The position numbers were made by a program, and so were the translations under genes. The notes beneath the pieces were generated by a model. That model did not search any database and was not told the origin of the DNA. It saw nothing but the letters and a program-made list of their open reading frames with translations. Of a DNA stretch of 64,000 bases, positions 28,801 through 41,000 are shown in pieces. Origin of the DNA: Azolla pinnata. Taxonomy: Eukaryota; Streptophyta; Polypodiopsida; Salviniales; Salviniaceae. Location of the stretch: the NCBI GenBank assembly GCA_037176905.1, contig JBBBWG010011113.1, positions 1-64,000 on the forward strand, written 5' to 3'. Each line of letters begins with the position of its first letter. Position 1 is the first letter of the stretch.

Positions 28801-31800
28801 TCAGTGTACAGTTCATGAACTTGATGAAGTGCGAGCGAAAGCGATTCGACTGGTACCTTGCTGATGCTCATGTGCATTGCATTAGAAATTTAAAACAATT
28901 AACTCGTGAATGTAGTTGAAAGCCCTCATTATGGTGGGACCTTTTTTTTGTAGACCTTGTTTATTGATTTTGTATTTCTATATCAGGTTGCCAACAAACT
29001 CTATCCTCTAAGTTATATCTCTCAGGAGATTGAAGAATTTGCTACCAAAATGCTGCATAGTGTATTGGAGGTGAAATCTTCAGCTCAGGATGGGGGGAAG
29101 GAACCAATTGGAGATGATGTTTTAATGCCACAAACAGAGCAGGTCTTATTTTTTTGTATGTTGGATTTGCATATTATATTGAACAAATGGAAGGTTTTAT
29201 GTATAGAACAAGATATGTTGTTAATGCTCTATGAGTTTTGCTCCATAAAGAGGGAATGTTGACAAAAGTATGAAATGTGTTTGAACTAGGTGACAGACAA
29301 AGTAGTAAATCAAAGAACAACAATAAGTGATCAAAACGATGAAGAAGAACCACATAAAGCAATGAAGGGTTCTGTTTCAGTGCAAGAGGCACAACGGTGC
29401 ATGTCTTTGTATTTTGCCCTTTGTACAAAGGTAGCACTTCAGAATTATGACATTTCTAACTTAGATGTTGCTCTAATATAACATGTGTTTTCCAATTTGT
29501 GATGCAGAAAAATTCATTTCTTAGAGAAGTGTTTGCTATCTATAAAGATTCTACTAAAGCTGTAAAGCAGGTATGTATATTCCAATATTTGGTATAGCTG
29601 GACTTAGTGTGTGAAGTTAAATAAATAAAAAGGAATGACAAACATAACAATGTGAAAGTAGATAAGAGCTATATCCTTACATTGTTACACTCTTTTACCA
29701 TTAGAAATGACCTTGAAGAATGATGCGTAATTTATGAATTATGGTTGAGCTACTTTCTAGTGTGGTTGAAAAGCAGTAAACTTACTGGCTTGGCATGAAT
29801 GCCCAGAATGTGATGTACCAAGTGTTCTGATCTTCTTTTTGTAGCAACTTTTAAGCAGCAAGACTGTAAGCCACATAAGAGATGAGGCCACTGTTAAGTT
29901 TTGTTTGGTTGCTTCTCTTTCAGAACTAAGATTTTTGAATGAACATCATACTTCCAAGGTTAAAGTTTACGATCCCTAGTTTTAGTTTAGTAAATAACTT
30001 AAAACAAACACTCAAATTTTCTATCCAGGAAGTTCATAAGCATATGCCGTTTCTGATTCGGACAATAGGCACTGCAGCCCCAGACCTCCTGCAGATAATC
30101 TCTGACCCACCCCCTGGCAGCAAAAATCTTGTGCTGTTGGTGGGTTTTGTATTCAATGATTTTCTCAAATTTATTAGAAACATTGAACTCAATGAAGGTT
30201 TATCTACGAATTTGGTGACTGTACCGGGTCTTTGTCACTTACAGGTATTGCATGTACTCACGGAGTCATCACCACCTAGCCCAGAGCTTATTACTGCGGT
30301 TAAGCAGTTATATGAGTCAAAAATGAAGGTATTGGATTCAGATTGAACATGCCATTCTTAACAGATAATGTATGATGTGGTTTCTGTATCTGGACAGGAT
30401 GCAAAGGTTCTCATTCCGATATTATCTTCTTTGTCAAAGGAAGAGGTTTCTCTCTCTCCCCCCCTCCCTTTCATTCTGATCTCTAACAGTTTATCTTTTT
30501 CCATTCGTTCACGTGAACTTTATACTCTTGTGGTTATGTTTCTATGTAGTACATTGCAGTTGAATGCCTGTGTAATTACTGTATCCTTTTGCATCAGCTC
30601 ATCCCATCACCTATTTATGTAACTCTCGATAGTGTTTCTTTAAAAATATGTTCAATGATTAATAATAAAAAATGTTGATTTGTTAAGAGAATACGTTTTC
30701 TGCATAGATGCTTGTTTGCGAGGCCCTAAATTAGCAGATTCTTCTGCTTAAGATTATGTGTGACACATGATTGTGTATTGGGTGATGGTTTTAGCTTTAG
30801 TTTTGTATATCATATTGGTGCTACGTAACTCATGATTAGTAATGTCTTTTCCGCCCTCTTCTTGATTTCATTTTCTGCAATACAGCCATCTTTTTGTTTC
30901 AACTTGTTATATTTTTTGTCCTTCACTTATCAAGCAGTGCATTTTTTATGTTTGCGAAGGTTTTACCCATCTTTCCTCAATTAGTTGCGATGTCTTCACA
31001 AGATTTCAAAAATGCCTTAGATCGAATTCTACAGGTTGGTTATTTTTCATTTCAACACCTAGTATTGTGATATTATATCTAGTTAAACTATTCTTTATGT
31101 AATCTACAGGGCTCTGTTCATAGCGGCCCATCCTTAACACCCGCCGAGGTTCTTATTCTAATACATGGCATAGATCCAGAGCGTGATCATGTACCGTTAT
31201 CTATGGTAACAAGCATTCGATTGAACGTTAAACTCTTTTTTCCCTAATTTAGTATACAACCATTTTCTTCGAAGTGAAGCAACTATAAAATGACAGACTC
31301 ATGAAATATGCAGGTGAAAGATGCATGCACAGTATGTTTCCAACAAAGGACTGTCTTTACTCAGCAAGTTCTGGCAAAAACTCTAAACCAACTGGTAATA
31401 TTTCGAATCTATTCTGAGGCTATTACTTGTATTAGATTAAAATGGTAGCTGATATTCGATACTGGATAGGTACATTAATCACTCTGCCACCTTTTCTGGT
31501 TTTTAGCTTCTAGAAATCGAATGTTGGAGTGGAATGTATGACCAACATAATCCAAAGTAACTTGCATAGAAGATAGGAATCTTCACTAATGAATCATTTC
31601 TTTTGAGTCATAATTTGAGACTGCCTCCTATAGTCTCTCATCCGTCAGACTATTTGTTTAGTCTTCTAGTTTTAAATAAATGAGCCTCTTTTGGTGTATT
31701 GTGGTTATGAGTTTTATATGCTGCATTGTGGACTCAACATACTGTAATGTGGCTGTGGCTGTGGGTGTTTTGAATTTCCTCTTTCGAAATTAGATTATAT

Positions 31801-33736
31801 TGATCTTTACATACATGAATTTATAAGTTTTGTTTTTCCTTGATAAATCGGAAAATTCTTGTAGAGTTAATTGTTTGTTGTAAAAGCAGGTTGAACAGAC
31901 ACCACTGCCTATGCTCTTCATGCGAACTGTGATTCTTGCAGTTGGATCGTTTAAAGCATTGGTATTTTTGTATAGCCTTTAAGCCTTATGTACCGTAATA
32001 TAAAGAAAGTATGCCTACCTGTTTTATATATTTACGGAATATATGTACTTTGATGTTTTTCACTTATTATTTCTAATAAGTAAATGCTCACCCTAAAATG
32101 GATGTCTCATTAGGTGAGCTTTGTAATGGAGATACTTTCTCGGCTTGTAAACAAACAGGTAATTCTATTCGCTTAGTACTTTTATTGCATTAATCACTAT
32201 ATCATGCAAAATCTCATAAAACCACCACACGTGGTGCTTGAGAAAGATTGTGAATTAACAGAATCTACAAATCAAAATTTTCTCTATTGTACTAATTCTG
32301 TAATAGTTTGAGAAAAGTAAAATGTTCATTTTTACAGATCTGGAAGTGGCCAAATTTATGGATAGGGTTTTTGAAATGCGCAGAGCAGACACAACCTCAT
32401 TCATTCCATGTTCTCCTGCAGGTTAGTGACATTTTATTTAAGATGAAAGATACACCTATTTATTCATTAGGTATATCTTTTTCTTTTTCTTAAATTGAAT
32501 AGTTGCAAATTCTATTGATGATAAAATTGAGTTCAAAGCCTCCTAACACAGTACAAGTAAAGAGAACAAGCTTTATGGTTTGTTTTCATGACATATCTCG
32601 ATATTCTCGCGAATACACAGTTTGGTCGATCTTGAAAATGTTAGGATTAGTTTGAACTCAGTTCAAATATATTTTTTACCCATATTTTGGGTTGATCAAT
32701 TTGAAGGTTTATAGAGGGCAGTCAGTTTGCGCTAGTAAACGTGTTCTGTTTTTTAATGTAATTATAAAAATCTTGAACAGAGAATCACCATACAAATTTA
32801 AAATAAATAAATTTCTCAAATTTTAATTAAAATTAAAATAGTGCAACTGAGAATTGTAACATCTCTGTCAAAAGCTCAAGTAACTGGTTAGTACTCGATT
32901 ACTGAATGTATAATTTCTGAAATAGATCATATTTACACACAGTTATGTCCATTTCAGAAACTATTGACTGTTAAAGATACAATGATCCATTTCAGAAATT
33001 ATGCATTCTGTAATTGATGGACAGTTAAGATTGCTTGTATTTTCTCAGCTGATGTTGTGCATGGTTCTATTGTTACCCACGTTTGTTTATTTTACTTTCA
33101 TTCCTATCTAGTTGTTAATTCTCAAATCTAGGTTTTGTTGCGACCGATTTTTTGCAATTTCGCCAAAGTCATCATTTTTATCATCCTCTTTTATTTCATT
33201 TTTGTACACCATTTTTACTATTTAATGAGTATTTTTCATATTAATAACTTCAAAACATTGATGCAAGATATTTTAGGTTAGGAGGTATAATGTTTTTTGT
33301 GAACCCCTAAATTTGAATGATTGATTTAATTTGGGTAGCAGTTTCAAGTATTTCTGGTAAGTTTTTAATTTTATTCTTTCTTGCCTTGAATATCCAAACT
33401 AGCTTCCAGCGTTACAATTGGATAAAGCATTAAGTCGGCATCCCAATCTGCGTCCAGCTCTTACAGCACATGCAGCAAAGCCAAATATTCGCTCAACATT
33501 GCCCAGGTTATGCCCAAGCTTTAATAGTCAAAATTTAACTAACTATTTCATTGGTTGTATCTTCGTAAATTCTTGTTGCTGATATTCTGTGTAGATCTTC
33601 TCTAGTGGTTTTAGGACTAGCACAAGATTCGTTGCCATCAGATACTTCTTCAGGACAGGCAGATACCTCAACAGCAATCACTGGTACTAATGCTGATCCT
33701 GAACCAACCACAGTGGAACTTCCATGCGCAACATAG
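22852..33736 (+). CDS. ESP4: symplekin-like scaffold of the mRNA 3'-end processing complex
   Basis: Twenty-seven exons rebuild a continuous 1345-residue protein (Arabidopsis ESP4 is about 1470). Exons: 22852-23075, 23911-24070, 24887-24979, 25044-25161, 25252-25414, 25500-25674, 25907-25981, 26057-26545, 26628-27386, 27467-27535, 27685-27801, 28433-28678, 28805-28852, 28987-29142, 29290-29430, 29508-29570, 30029-30139, 30245-30328, 30398-30445, 30960-31034, 31110-31205, 31314-31394, 31890-31961, 32114-32158, 32338-32421, 33403-33506, 33595-33736. The N-terminal Pta1/symplekin HEAT region includes MIEEIGLKHLEYLP and FIETVILLFTPD. The symplekin C domain spans roughly 1035-1240 (VHKHMPFLIRTIG; LTPAEVLILIHGID). 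It bridges CPSF and CstF during cleavage and polyadenylation in the nucleus. The linker in exon 9 holds the unusual repeat described separately. Confidence 0.95.
26811..26970 (+). repeat. 24-bp coding repeat making tandem V-K-Q-E motifs in symplekin
   Basis: About seven degenerate copies of an 8-residue unit (VKQELVDD) at residues 561-613 of the symplekin model. Four units read VKQE, one VKHE, one AKQE and one VQQE. One unit is shortened to six residues (VKQEMVD then VKQEL). The DNA copies are clearly related, so the array arose by tandem duplication inside exon 9 without breaking the frame. Confidence 0.9.
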
Positions 33737-34951
33737 AATTCTATTCGACTTTATTGTTCTTGAAGTGACGTCTGATGTGCTGAAGATGAGACATGGAAAC
33801 TAAGATTCTCCCAAAAATCTGCAGCAGGAAGAGAGGTCAATTAGCTGCGATGGGTCAGCTGGTCGAGCATCTCATGAACAACATGTATACATGTAAAATA
33901 AGCTGTCCCACTTAGGAAGCCTTCTTTGCATCATATTGAAAATTGCAAAGGTATGGCCGGCTATCGTATCTAACCGAGCCTAAATCTCAGTTTGAGTCTG
34001 AAGTGCCTTCTTCATGATTGATGCTGTATTCAGCAGAGAGGTTTTTTCTTTTGTATACAGTGCTAATTGTTAAGGTCCAAGCATTTAGTTGGAACACAGA
34101 GAGCATTGTTATTGTGATCAGAGTATCGAAGCCAGTTTGTTGCATCATTGAGTTGATGTGTCGTGTCGCGTCATTGAGTTGATGTGTTTTTGGAATCTAT
34201 ATCTTTACTGACATTCACTGCAAGAGGTGTGAGTGAGATACACCGTGAGTGGTACTATATGGATGGTGCAAATGTACCCACAATTGGTATGGGATATCGG
34301 TATCAAAAGGAATGAATATGATGAGATCAGCTAAGGTGGAAATTCTGATTGTGATTATACTACTATATTCAGATGCTCTTTATATCGGGATGGCCAAAAT
34401 ACGGCAAAACATAAAATAGCTGCTTTTATCTGTGAAGTCTTATTTGGCTGTCGGAACTGTCGACGAGTCCACCGAGTTGTATGCAAGAGTGATTTTTCTT
34501 TCGGATGCTCATGACATTCCTCAAGGCTGCAAAGAACTTCCCCAGTTGGTGATCATCGGTCACAGCCAACTTTTGAAGATACTTTTGTTGGTGCTACATC
34601 CTTTTTGGTGATTCTTGACTAGTACTATGTCATATAGTAAGTTAATTCGTCTTCACATGAACTAAGATCAGGTACTGTTATGGTGCACCCATCGTCAATA
34701 CTACTATGAAAGAGTATACACCTGACTTCATGGTGGGACGTTGCGTTCTGAAGTACTTCGTATGTCGACTTGTTACACTGATCAGAGAAAACTCGAAGGA
34801 CTTGGAGCACACGTGATCCAGGATTTCGGTGATCGATGTTGTGGAGGAATAGTGGGAGAGGCCGAACCTCGGAAGAAACTAGTACTTTGTGTGGCTTTGC
34901 TGTTCTACATTGGGTTGGTTTAGGATCGGGAGATGGCCTCAGGAAATGGTT
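33737..34951. other. 3' flank of symplekin, no gene supported
   Basis: About 1.2 kb after the symplekin stop. The first few hundred bases are probably its 3' UTR. Open frames on both strands are short and lack domains. A minus-strand frame that reads as Thr-Leu repeats is only the W-box repeat seen in reverse. Confidence 0.5.
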
Positions 34952-34953
34952 GA

Positions 34954-34990
<37 letters not shown>

Positions 34991-35088
34991 CAAAGGTGAG
35001 GTAGGCCATGTTCAAGACCAAAGTCAAAGTCAACGTAATGTAAAGGCAAAGTCAAAGTCGGTCAAGGTCAAGGTCAAGGTCAAGGACT
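34952..35088 (+). promoter_or_regulatory. tandem W-box array (GGTCAA repeats) upstream of the MZM1-like gene
   Basis: Six head-to-tail copies of GGTCAA (about 34958-34993) and four more (35060-35083), separated by AAGTCAA variants. On the minus strand each reads TTGACC, the W-box core bound by WRKY factors. The second cluster ends about 55 bp before the ATG of the LYR-motif gene. Regulatory function is inferred from the motif; the repeat itself is plain in the sequence. Confidence 0.65.
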
Positions 35089-35139
35089 TGTTTTGTTCTT
35101 GAAGTTCGTAGAGAAGAGTCCGCAGCTGTAGAAGCGACG

Positions 35140-36432
35140 ATGTCCAAGAACCCCGTCGTTCTGTTCCGCGGCCTCCTCCGAGCTCGCAGAGTAGCCTTCG
35201 CGGGAGACGAGAGGATGCTGCGGGAGTCGTGCCGCCAGATACGTTCCTCTTTCGAGGAGCATCGGAATGTCTCGGACCCTGCGCGCCTGGACCAGCTCTT
35301 TGTCGAAGCCCAAGAGGCCATCCACGTCCTCACCAGCTCCATCGTCCAAGGAAAGCTCAACGAGCGTGGGAATATCGGTAAAGTTTGCAGTTTTGATCGT
35401 ATTTCTTTTGCATTTCCATGACTACTAGTCTGATCTTGTGCGTTTCTAGCCCTGCGGTAGCTAGATCTTTGTTTCACATATTTGTGGGCGTTTTAGCGAG
35501 TACTATGTGTTTCCGTTTTGTTGTCTTACTTGCACATTGTGATGGGCTGTATACTCAGTGTATTATCTAGGTGTCAGAGGAAAGGACTGCTTCCAATATA
35601 TGTCGAAGATGTTCGAATGCGATGCTGTGAAGTTTCACATTATTCTGTATTGAGGGAAATGTTCACATCTTTTGAACTTGATTTTTGCCCATGAGAAGGT
35701 CTGTGGGCATGGAAATTTTGGTATGTTTGCTGAGACACTGGTAGGTTTAAAGTGAGATGGGATAGAGGATATGTCAAGGTTGATGGCAGCGACTTAATCT
35801 TTATCTCAATTGGCACAGGGACAGACGAAATGCCCGTGACCTAAGAACTTGCAACATAAATGTGAAGCAAGTTTGCTCATCCTCGTGCTCTTTGTTGAAC
35901 TTAACAACGGAGAGGTAACTGAGAGCATGGATCGGGCCATTGGGTTTCTAAGCATGAGATAGGTCTATATTTGATAAATTTCGTGTTCTCATATAATCAG
36001 GGGAAATAGATATTGCCATATCCTTCCGAATGGACACCTAAATTGTATGCACTGACACACCAAAATTTCAAAAAATACTTGCTATATGGGGTATTGGCTC
36101 ATGACGCACGAGGCAAAGTGGTGTTTATGGGGTGTGATGCTTTGAAATGGGCTTTTTGCTAACCATCAAAGCACAGAGAATGCATCAAAGCTATTTTCAG
36201 TCCTCACCAAAATAAATTTACAAATTTAAAATGTTTACCTTTTTTTGATGCTAGTTGACTTAAGTACTTATATGCAGTTGATGTAGTTAATGTCAAGTGA
36301 GGAACTTGCTTCCAAGACTTTTTATAAAATATGTTTATTTATACTTTTTTTTTTCCAGAAGTAAAGCCCACAATGGAGCATGCTGGAGCTACACTGGAAA
36401 TGCCTTTACCAGACAGTAAAATATGTTCCTAG
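35140..36432 (+). CDS. MZM1: LYR-motif protein, MZM1/LYRM7-like Rieske assembly factor
   Basis: Two exons, 35140-35377 and 36359-36432, giving 103 residues. The N-terminus LFRGLLRARR carries the LYR-type tripeptide in its L-F-R form, followed by FAGDERMLRESCRQIRSSFEEHR. VQGKLNERGNIEVKP near the C-terminus is typical of the LYRM7/MZM1 branch. Members stabilise the Rieske iron-sulfur protein in the mitochondrial matrix before its insertion into complex III. The intron (G|AA) restores Glu exactly where the family has it, and a TTTTTTTTTTCCAG tract marks the acceptor. Family assignment is good; the partner is inferred from homologues. Confidence 0.85.
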
Positions 36433-38034
36433 TATTGTGAAGCTTAAAACGCAAGGGCAAATTAAACTAGAATACTCGTGTGCCTTACTAAGAAAATCAC
36501 GGTAGAGTTTCTCCCATCAATGACCATTTTTGGCAGGCTTAGGTATGATTCATGACAGAGAAGTTAGCTTTGGCATGTTGTCTTCCTGGAAAATTACAGA
36601 ATTATTCTTATGTGCTTCGGGTATAGCCTCTCATTTAAGGCACTGTTTGAACAATGTAACTGTACTAAAATAAGCTATATGAAATAAAGTTTTTATATTT
36701 TTCGGGCTAGATTGTGGTTCTATTCCTTACATATATTCATCAAGGGTCTGTGATAGAGACGTAGCCTCACCATGTTTGGTGCAGGGAGAAATGACAGTAC
36801 ATACTTTGAGGCTCTTCTTCTTTAGCTTCTATTACAAGGCTTTATGTGAATGATGTGATTCTATTAAAGTAAGCAAGACTGTATTTGAACTATGACTGCT
36901 CTAAAATAAGATTGTGTAATATTAAGGCTGGATTTTTATTCCATGTATATTTGGAGCTGAACTGCTTGTGAGCTGCTTGTGAACACTACAAGAACTCAGT
37001 CACCGCACACTTGGGGTAACTCGAAATGAGATTACACTCTCAACACAAAGTGCCTGAAGGTGTTATGGGAGTGTGTGGAGATATATGCGAGTTTGCTGAA
37101 TGATCATCTCTGTTCCTTGTTTATAAGCATCGGAGAACCCAACAATTCATGACTCAGCTTGATATTGGACGCAGTAAGAAAATATAGGGGAGGAATATGT
37201 TTGCATGTGATTTAGAAATATCAAGAGCTAACTAATTTCAGAGTGGCAGTGATATAATTGCTGTTCGAATGTGGTACCTATGTTGCTCATGAAGGGAGTG
37301 TGATTGATATTGCTCTCTACAGCGTTTTGCTTTTATTTTCCATTTCTCTGTGTACATTTGTTAGCAATTTCATTTTTAATTAGTGTTGGATCTCTGCAAT
37401 CTTTACCATCTTGCAAAGCATGTAGGTTCAACCTTAACAAGACAAATTGCAGCATAGTAGGTTTGCTTTGTACATCTGTGCTTCAGATTCCTTTCAAACT
37501 CCTATGCTAAATATCCAGCGGAAAAAATCAACAATTTAATTTGTGGGGTTTTTGAGTTTCAAAAGGGATCTGTGGTGCACGGTAGGGCTTCTTACAAAGT
37601 CCAAATTTCCTTACTTTGTAGGTCATATAACTTGAAGTGATTCTTCTTAATATTCTTAATTAATTACATTGAACTGCATTGATAAAATAATTCAATTAGA
37701 CATTGAACTGCATAATACCCATCAGAATATTCAGTTTCAGTTTCTTCAGTGACTTGATACAACATAAATTCTGCAGTGTGAATTTATAATATCAGGCCAT
37801 GAAATTACATGTGAAGCAGGTTGTATTTGGGCAGTATCTTGTTTGTGTAACGTGAGCATGTGCAATGGTTCATTTTTAATAGTAACTGCTCAGTTTTTAA
37901 TATTAATGATGAAGGGTCTGCTGGATACTTACGGAAATTGGAGTAAGGAATGTTGATAAATGTGTATGTGTCAGAGCTTTCTTTTAAGTTGTCATCTTTG
38001 TTTTTTATCCATTCATTTCCTCATCTATTGGGTT
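36433..38034. other. convergent intergenic region, no gene supported
   Basis: About 1.6 kb of AT-rich sequence between the MZM1-like and SBT2 3' ends. I see no conserved coding signal, RNA gene or repeat of note. Confidence 0.5.
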
Positions 38035-41000
38035 TTAGACTTCGCTGTACTGATGCTTTGTGTCCCTGAGTTTTTGAGGCAAAGACAATGTACTGATGCG
38101 TATCATGTTGACAATGGAGACAGGAACATGAGCTGTATGACCATTGTTACCAGAGAGAAACAAATGCCCAAATCTGGGGCTTTCACTTGTTTGAGTTGGA
38201 GTGATGGAGATGGAGAGCGCTTGTGTGTTGTTGGGTGCCAATGTAAATCGCATCGGATCAATTGTTATTTTCACCCCTTCAGGCTCCATGATTTTTACTT
38301 GGTAGGTTTCAGATTCAGATGCGATGTTGAGGACCTTCCGGGGGACTATTCGATTACCTGTCAAGTTTGCTATGGTAATGGATGGTAGGTTGAGGTCACT
38401 GCCACTGTCGTTTGATAGGCTGCTAGCACATGCCACACCTGTAGTATTTTGAACCACATCCACAGCTCCTGATATGGTGCACAAAAAATCCACATAATCG
38501 TAGAAGTCTGGATACAATGAACATAAAGCTTCAGTATAGCAATTATGTCAATTCACAAATTAAAAATTTGGAAGCATATCTTCAGGTTTGGAGCCAGCTG
38601 AAATCATTGATCGTGAAAAATAGCTAAACGTTTTCTGGAATCTTGAAAATAGTCCCATCTGTTTTACTCCTATGCATTGAGAAGCAATAATTGAAGAACA
38701 GAGGACAATGATGAAATATAGATACCTGCTTTGAACACAATCCCTGGATCCACAGCACCGGTAGCATTCACAGCACCCCCTCCAAAATCAAATGGTGTTG
38801 CAGGCCCCAATGCAATGGTGGTGTTAGAGAAGGGATTTTGGGCAAGCAATGGCTGACCATCGCGATCTATGATAAAAGCAGTAGTTGTCAATGCAGAAGA
38901 CACTGCTGCAGGGTTGAATGTGGGGTTTGTTTGCTTGACTAATGCAGCAATGCCTGCAATGTGAGGAGTGGCCATGCTTGTCCCACTAATCATTGCAAAT
39001 TTTTGACCTGTGGATTTGTAGTATATAATTATACTCAAACACCAAAAGTAGCAGTGCTTGCATCATACATTGAAATCAGCATTTAAACATTGAATTTGTA
39101 ACGCTCTGAAAATATATGAGCCCAGCGCCATTCATGACCTGATATATTTTCAGAACGAGGACTTGTCATTCAGAGAGAGAAGCACTAGGCTGACCTTGAA
39201 ATTCTATAGATCCTGCCCCAATACTGGACCAAGCTGCCCATATCATGCTACCAGGGGCCATGACATTTGGCTTTAAAACATCACCTACCTGAAGTTTTGC
39301 ATTTGTGATATCAGGCCCTCGGGATGAGAAGCTTGCAACTATTTGGCCGTTATTACTGAATTGGGCTTTTGCCCCCCCCAGGAGTTTTGCAGTCGCAGTG
39401 AAATTGGGTTTACTTGCATAGTAATCCAAAACAATCTGCAATATGTGATGCAAATGAGCTTCATTGATTTTCTGGGAATTGAAGAATGCTATTTAACAGG
39501 ATGGACTGGAAACAATGTTTTGAATGAAGGATGGAAATCATAGATCCGTATGACCATGAAGAAGATATACATATTTCACTCATATAAATTTCTATAAATT
39601 TTTGGAGGGTTGAAGAATATAAGATTTCTTTGATCTTTTGAATGTGGGTATTTCAGAATATTGTCAATTACGGTTTATTGCATCATTCAATTGAATATTA
39701 GTTGGGATCATGGAGAAAGCAACTTATAACCTCAGACATCTCTGTTATGGCTTGTTGAAGTCCAGAAATCCCATAATGCTGTATTAGTAATCATTTTACT
39801 TGAAATAGCAATCAATGTATGGTGTAGTGTGAACAAAAGGTAGGTCTGCTAGCTAAGATGGATAAAATACATCTATTAAATCTATTAGGTGGGTAACATT
39901 ATTATACAGTTCCGAGTTCTTCATGCAAGGGGGTTCTAAGCAATTTTACCTTAGAGGCATTTGAGGCCAATACTATTATTGCTGGCACAGAGAATGGAGC
40001 ATCTGGAATATTGATGCCTCTCAGATCCATGGTTGTCGTCATCACCACACCCACAGCAGATAAATTTTTAATTGTATCCATAACATTGTTGAATGTAGAT
40101 ATTCCAAAGAGGAAATTTAAGCTGTATCTGCAGATTAATAATTTTCCTTGTACCATCTCCTGATCGAGAATGTTTGCATTCTGGCATTCATCGTCATTTT
40201 GTGCAGTACTGTGATTGTGGTTCAAGAAGGCATCTGTAGCTAGAATGAGGTTGTACATATTGTCTCCAGGAGTGCCAGCTGTGAATAAATATTCTGTGAT
40301 TATTATGCTACTGACAATGACCAAATCCATTGTTGCCATGAAATATCACACACAGCTTTTAGACATTTTCCAAGGAAAGGGCCAACATTTCTGCATGTTT
40401 CCCACGTTGTGTTTGTATAGTTGGTATTCTCCACCATGTTTCCTGCATTATGTGATTGTGGGAACTATTGTGGGAAAATGTCAAGGACTTGTGTACCATC
40501 TCCTTATGACCTACTCTTTTTCTAAGATGCGAGGGGAGAGAGGGGTGATAGCTTTAGCTTACTTGCAATGCCAATGCCTCGGATGGTTACATTGTTGCCA
40601 AGAACCATAGAGTTCGGGTAGGTCCTGTCAGTAACACTTGCAGCAACGGAGCATATCCATGGGCTGAAAGACCGAATCGACAGAGGATTCGGGCCTGAAT
40701 TCCCTGCAGCTTGTGCAATAAATACTCCTGCTCGGCTTGCTGACAGCATGGCCATATCAAAGACGCTCAGATATGTTGCGACTCCTGGTGGTGTGCCACT
40801 CGGACTAATGGACAAGCTTAAAATGTCCACATTGTCTTTGACAGCCTGTTTTCATGTTGCAAACTCAGCAACCATGACAAATTTTCATACAAAGAGTTGT
40901 AATGTCTTCAAGACACAAAATGAAATGTAACCATGGAAATGCACGCTACCACACCTGTTCAATTGCAGCGACGACATCAGATATAAAGCCTCCAAATTCT

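Noticed and set aside
34625-34993. Minus-strand frame starting with Thr-Leu repeats
   Set aside because: The repeats are the W-box array in reverse, and the rest has no recognisable domain.
35052-35477. Minus-strand frame over the MZM1-like first exon
   Set aside because: It is the antisense shadow of a supported exon.
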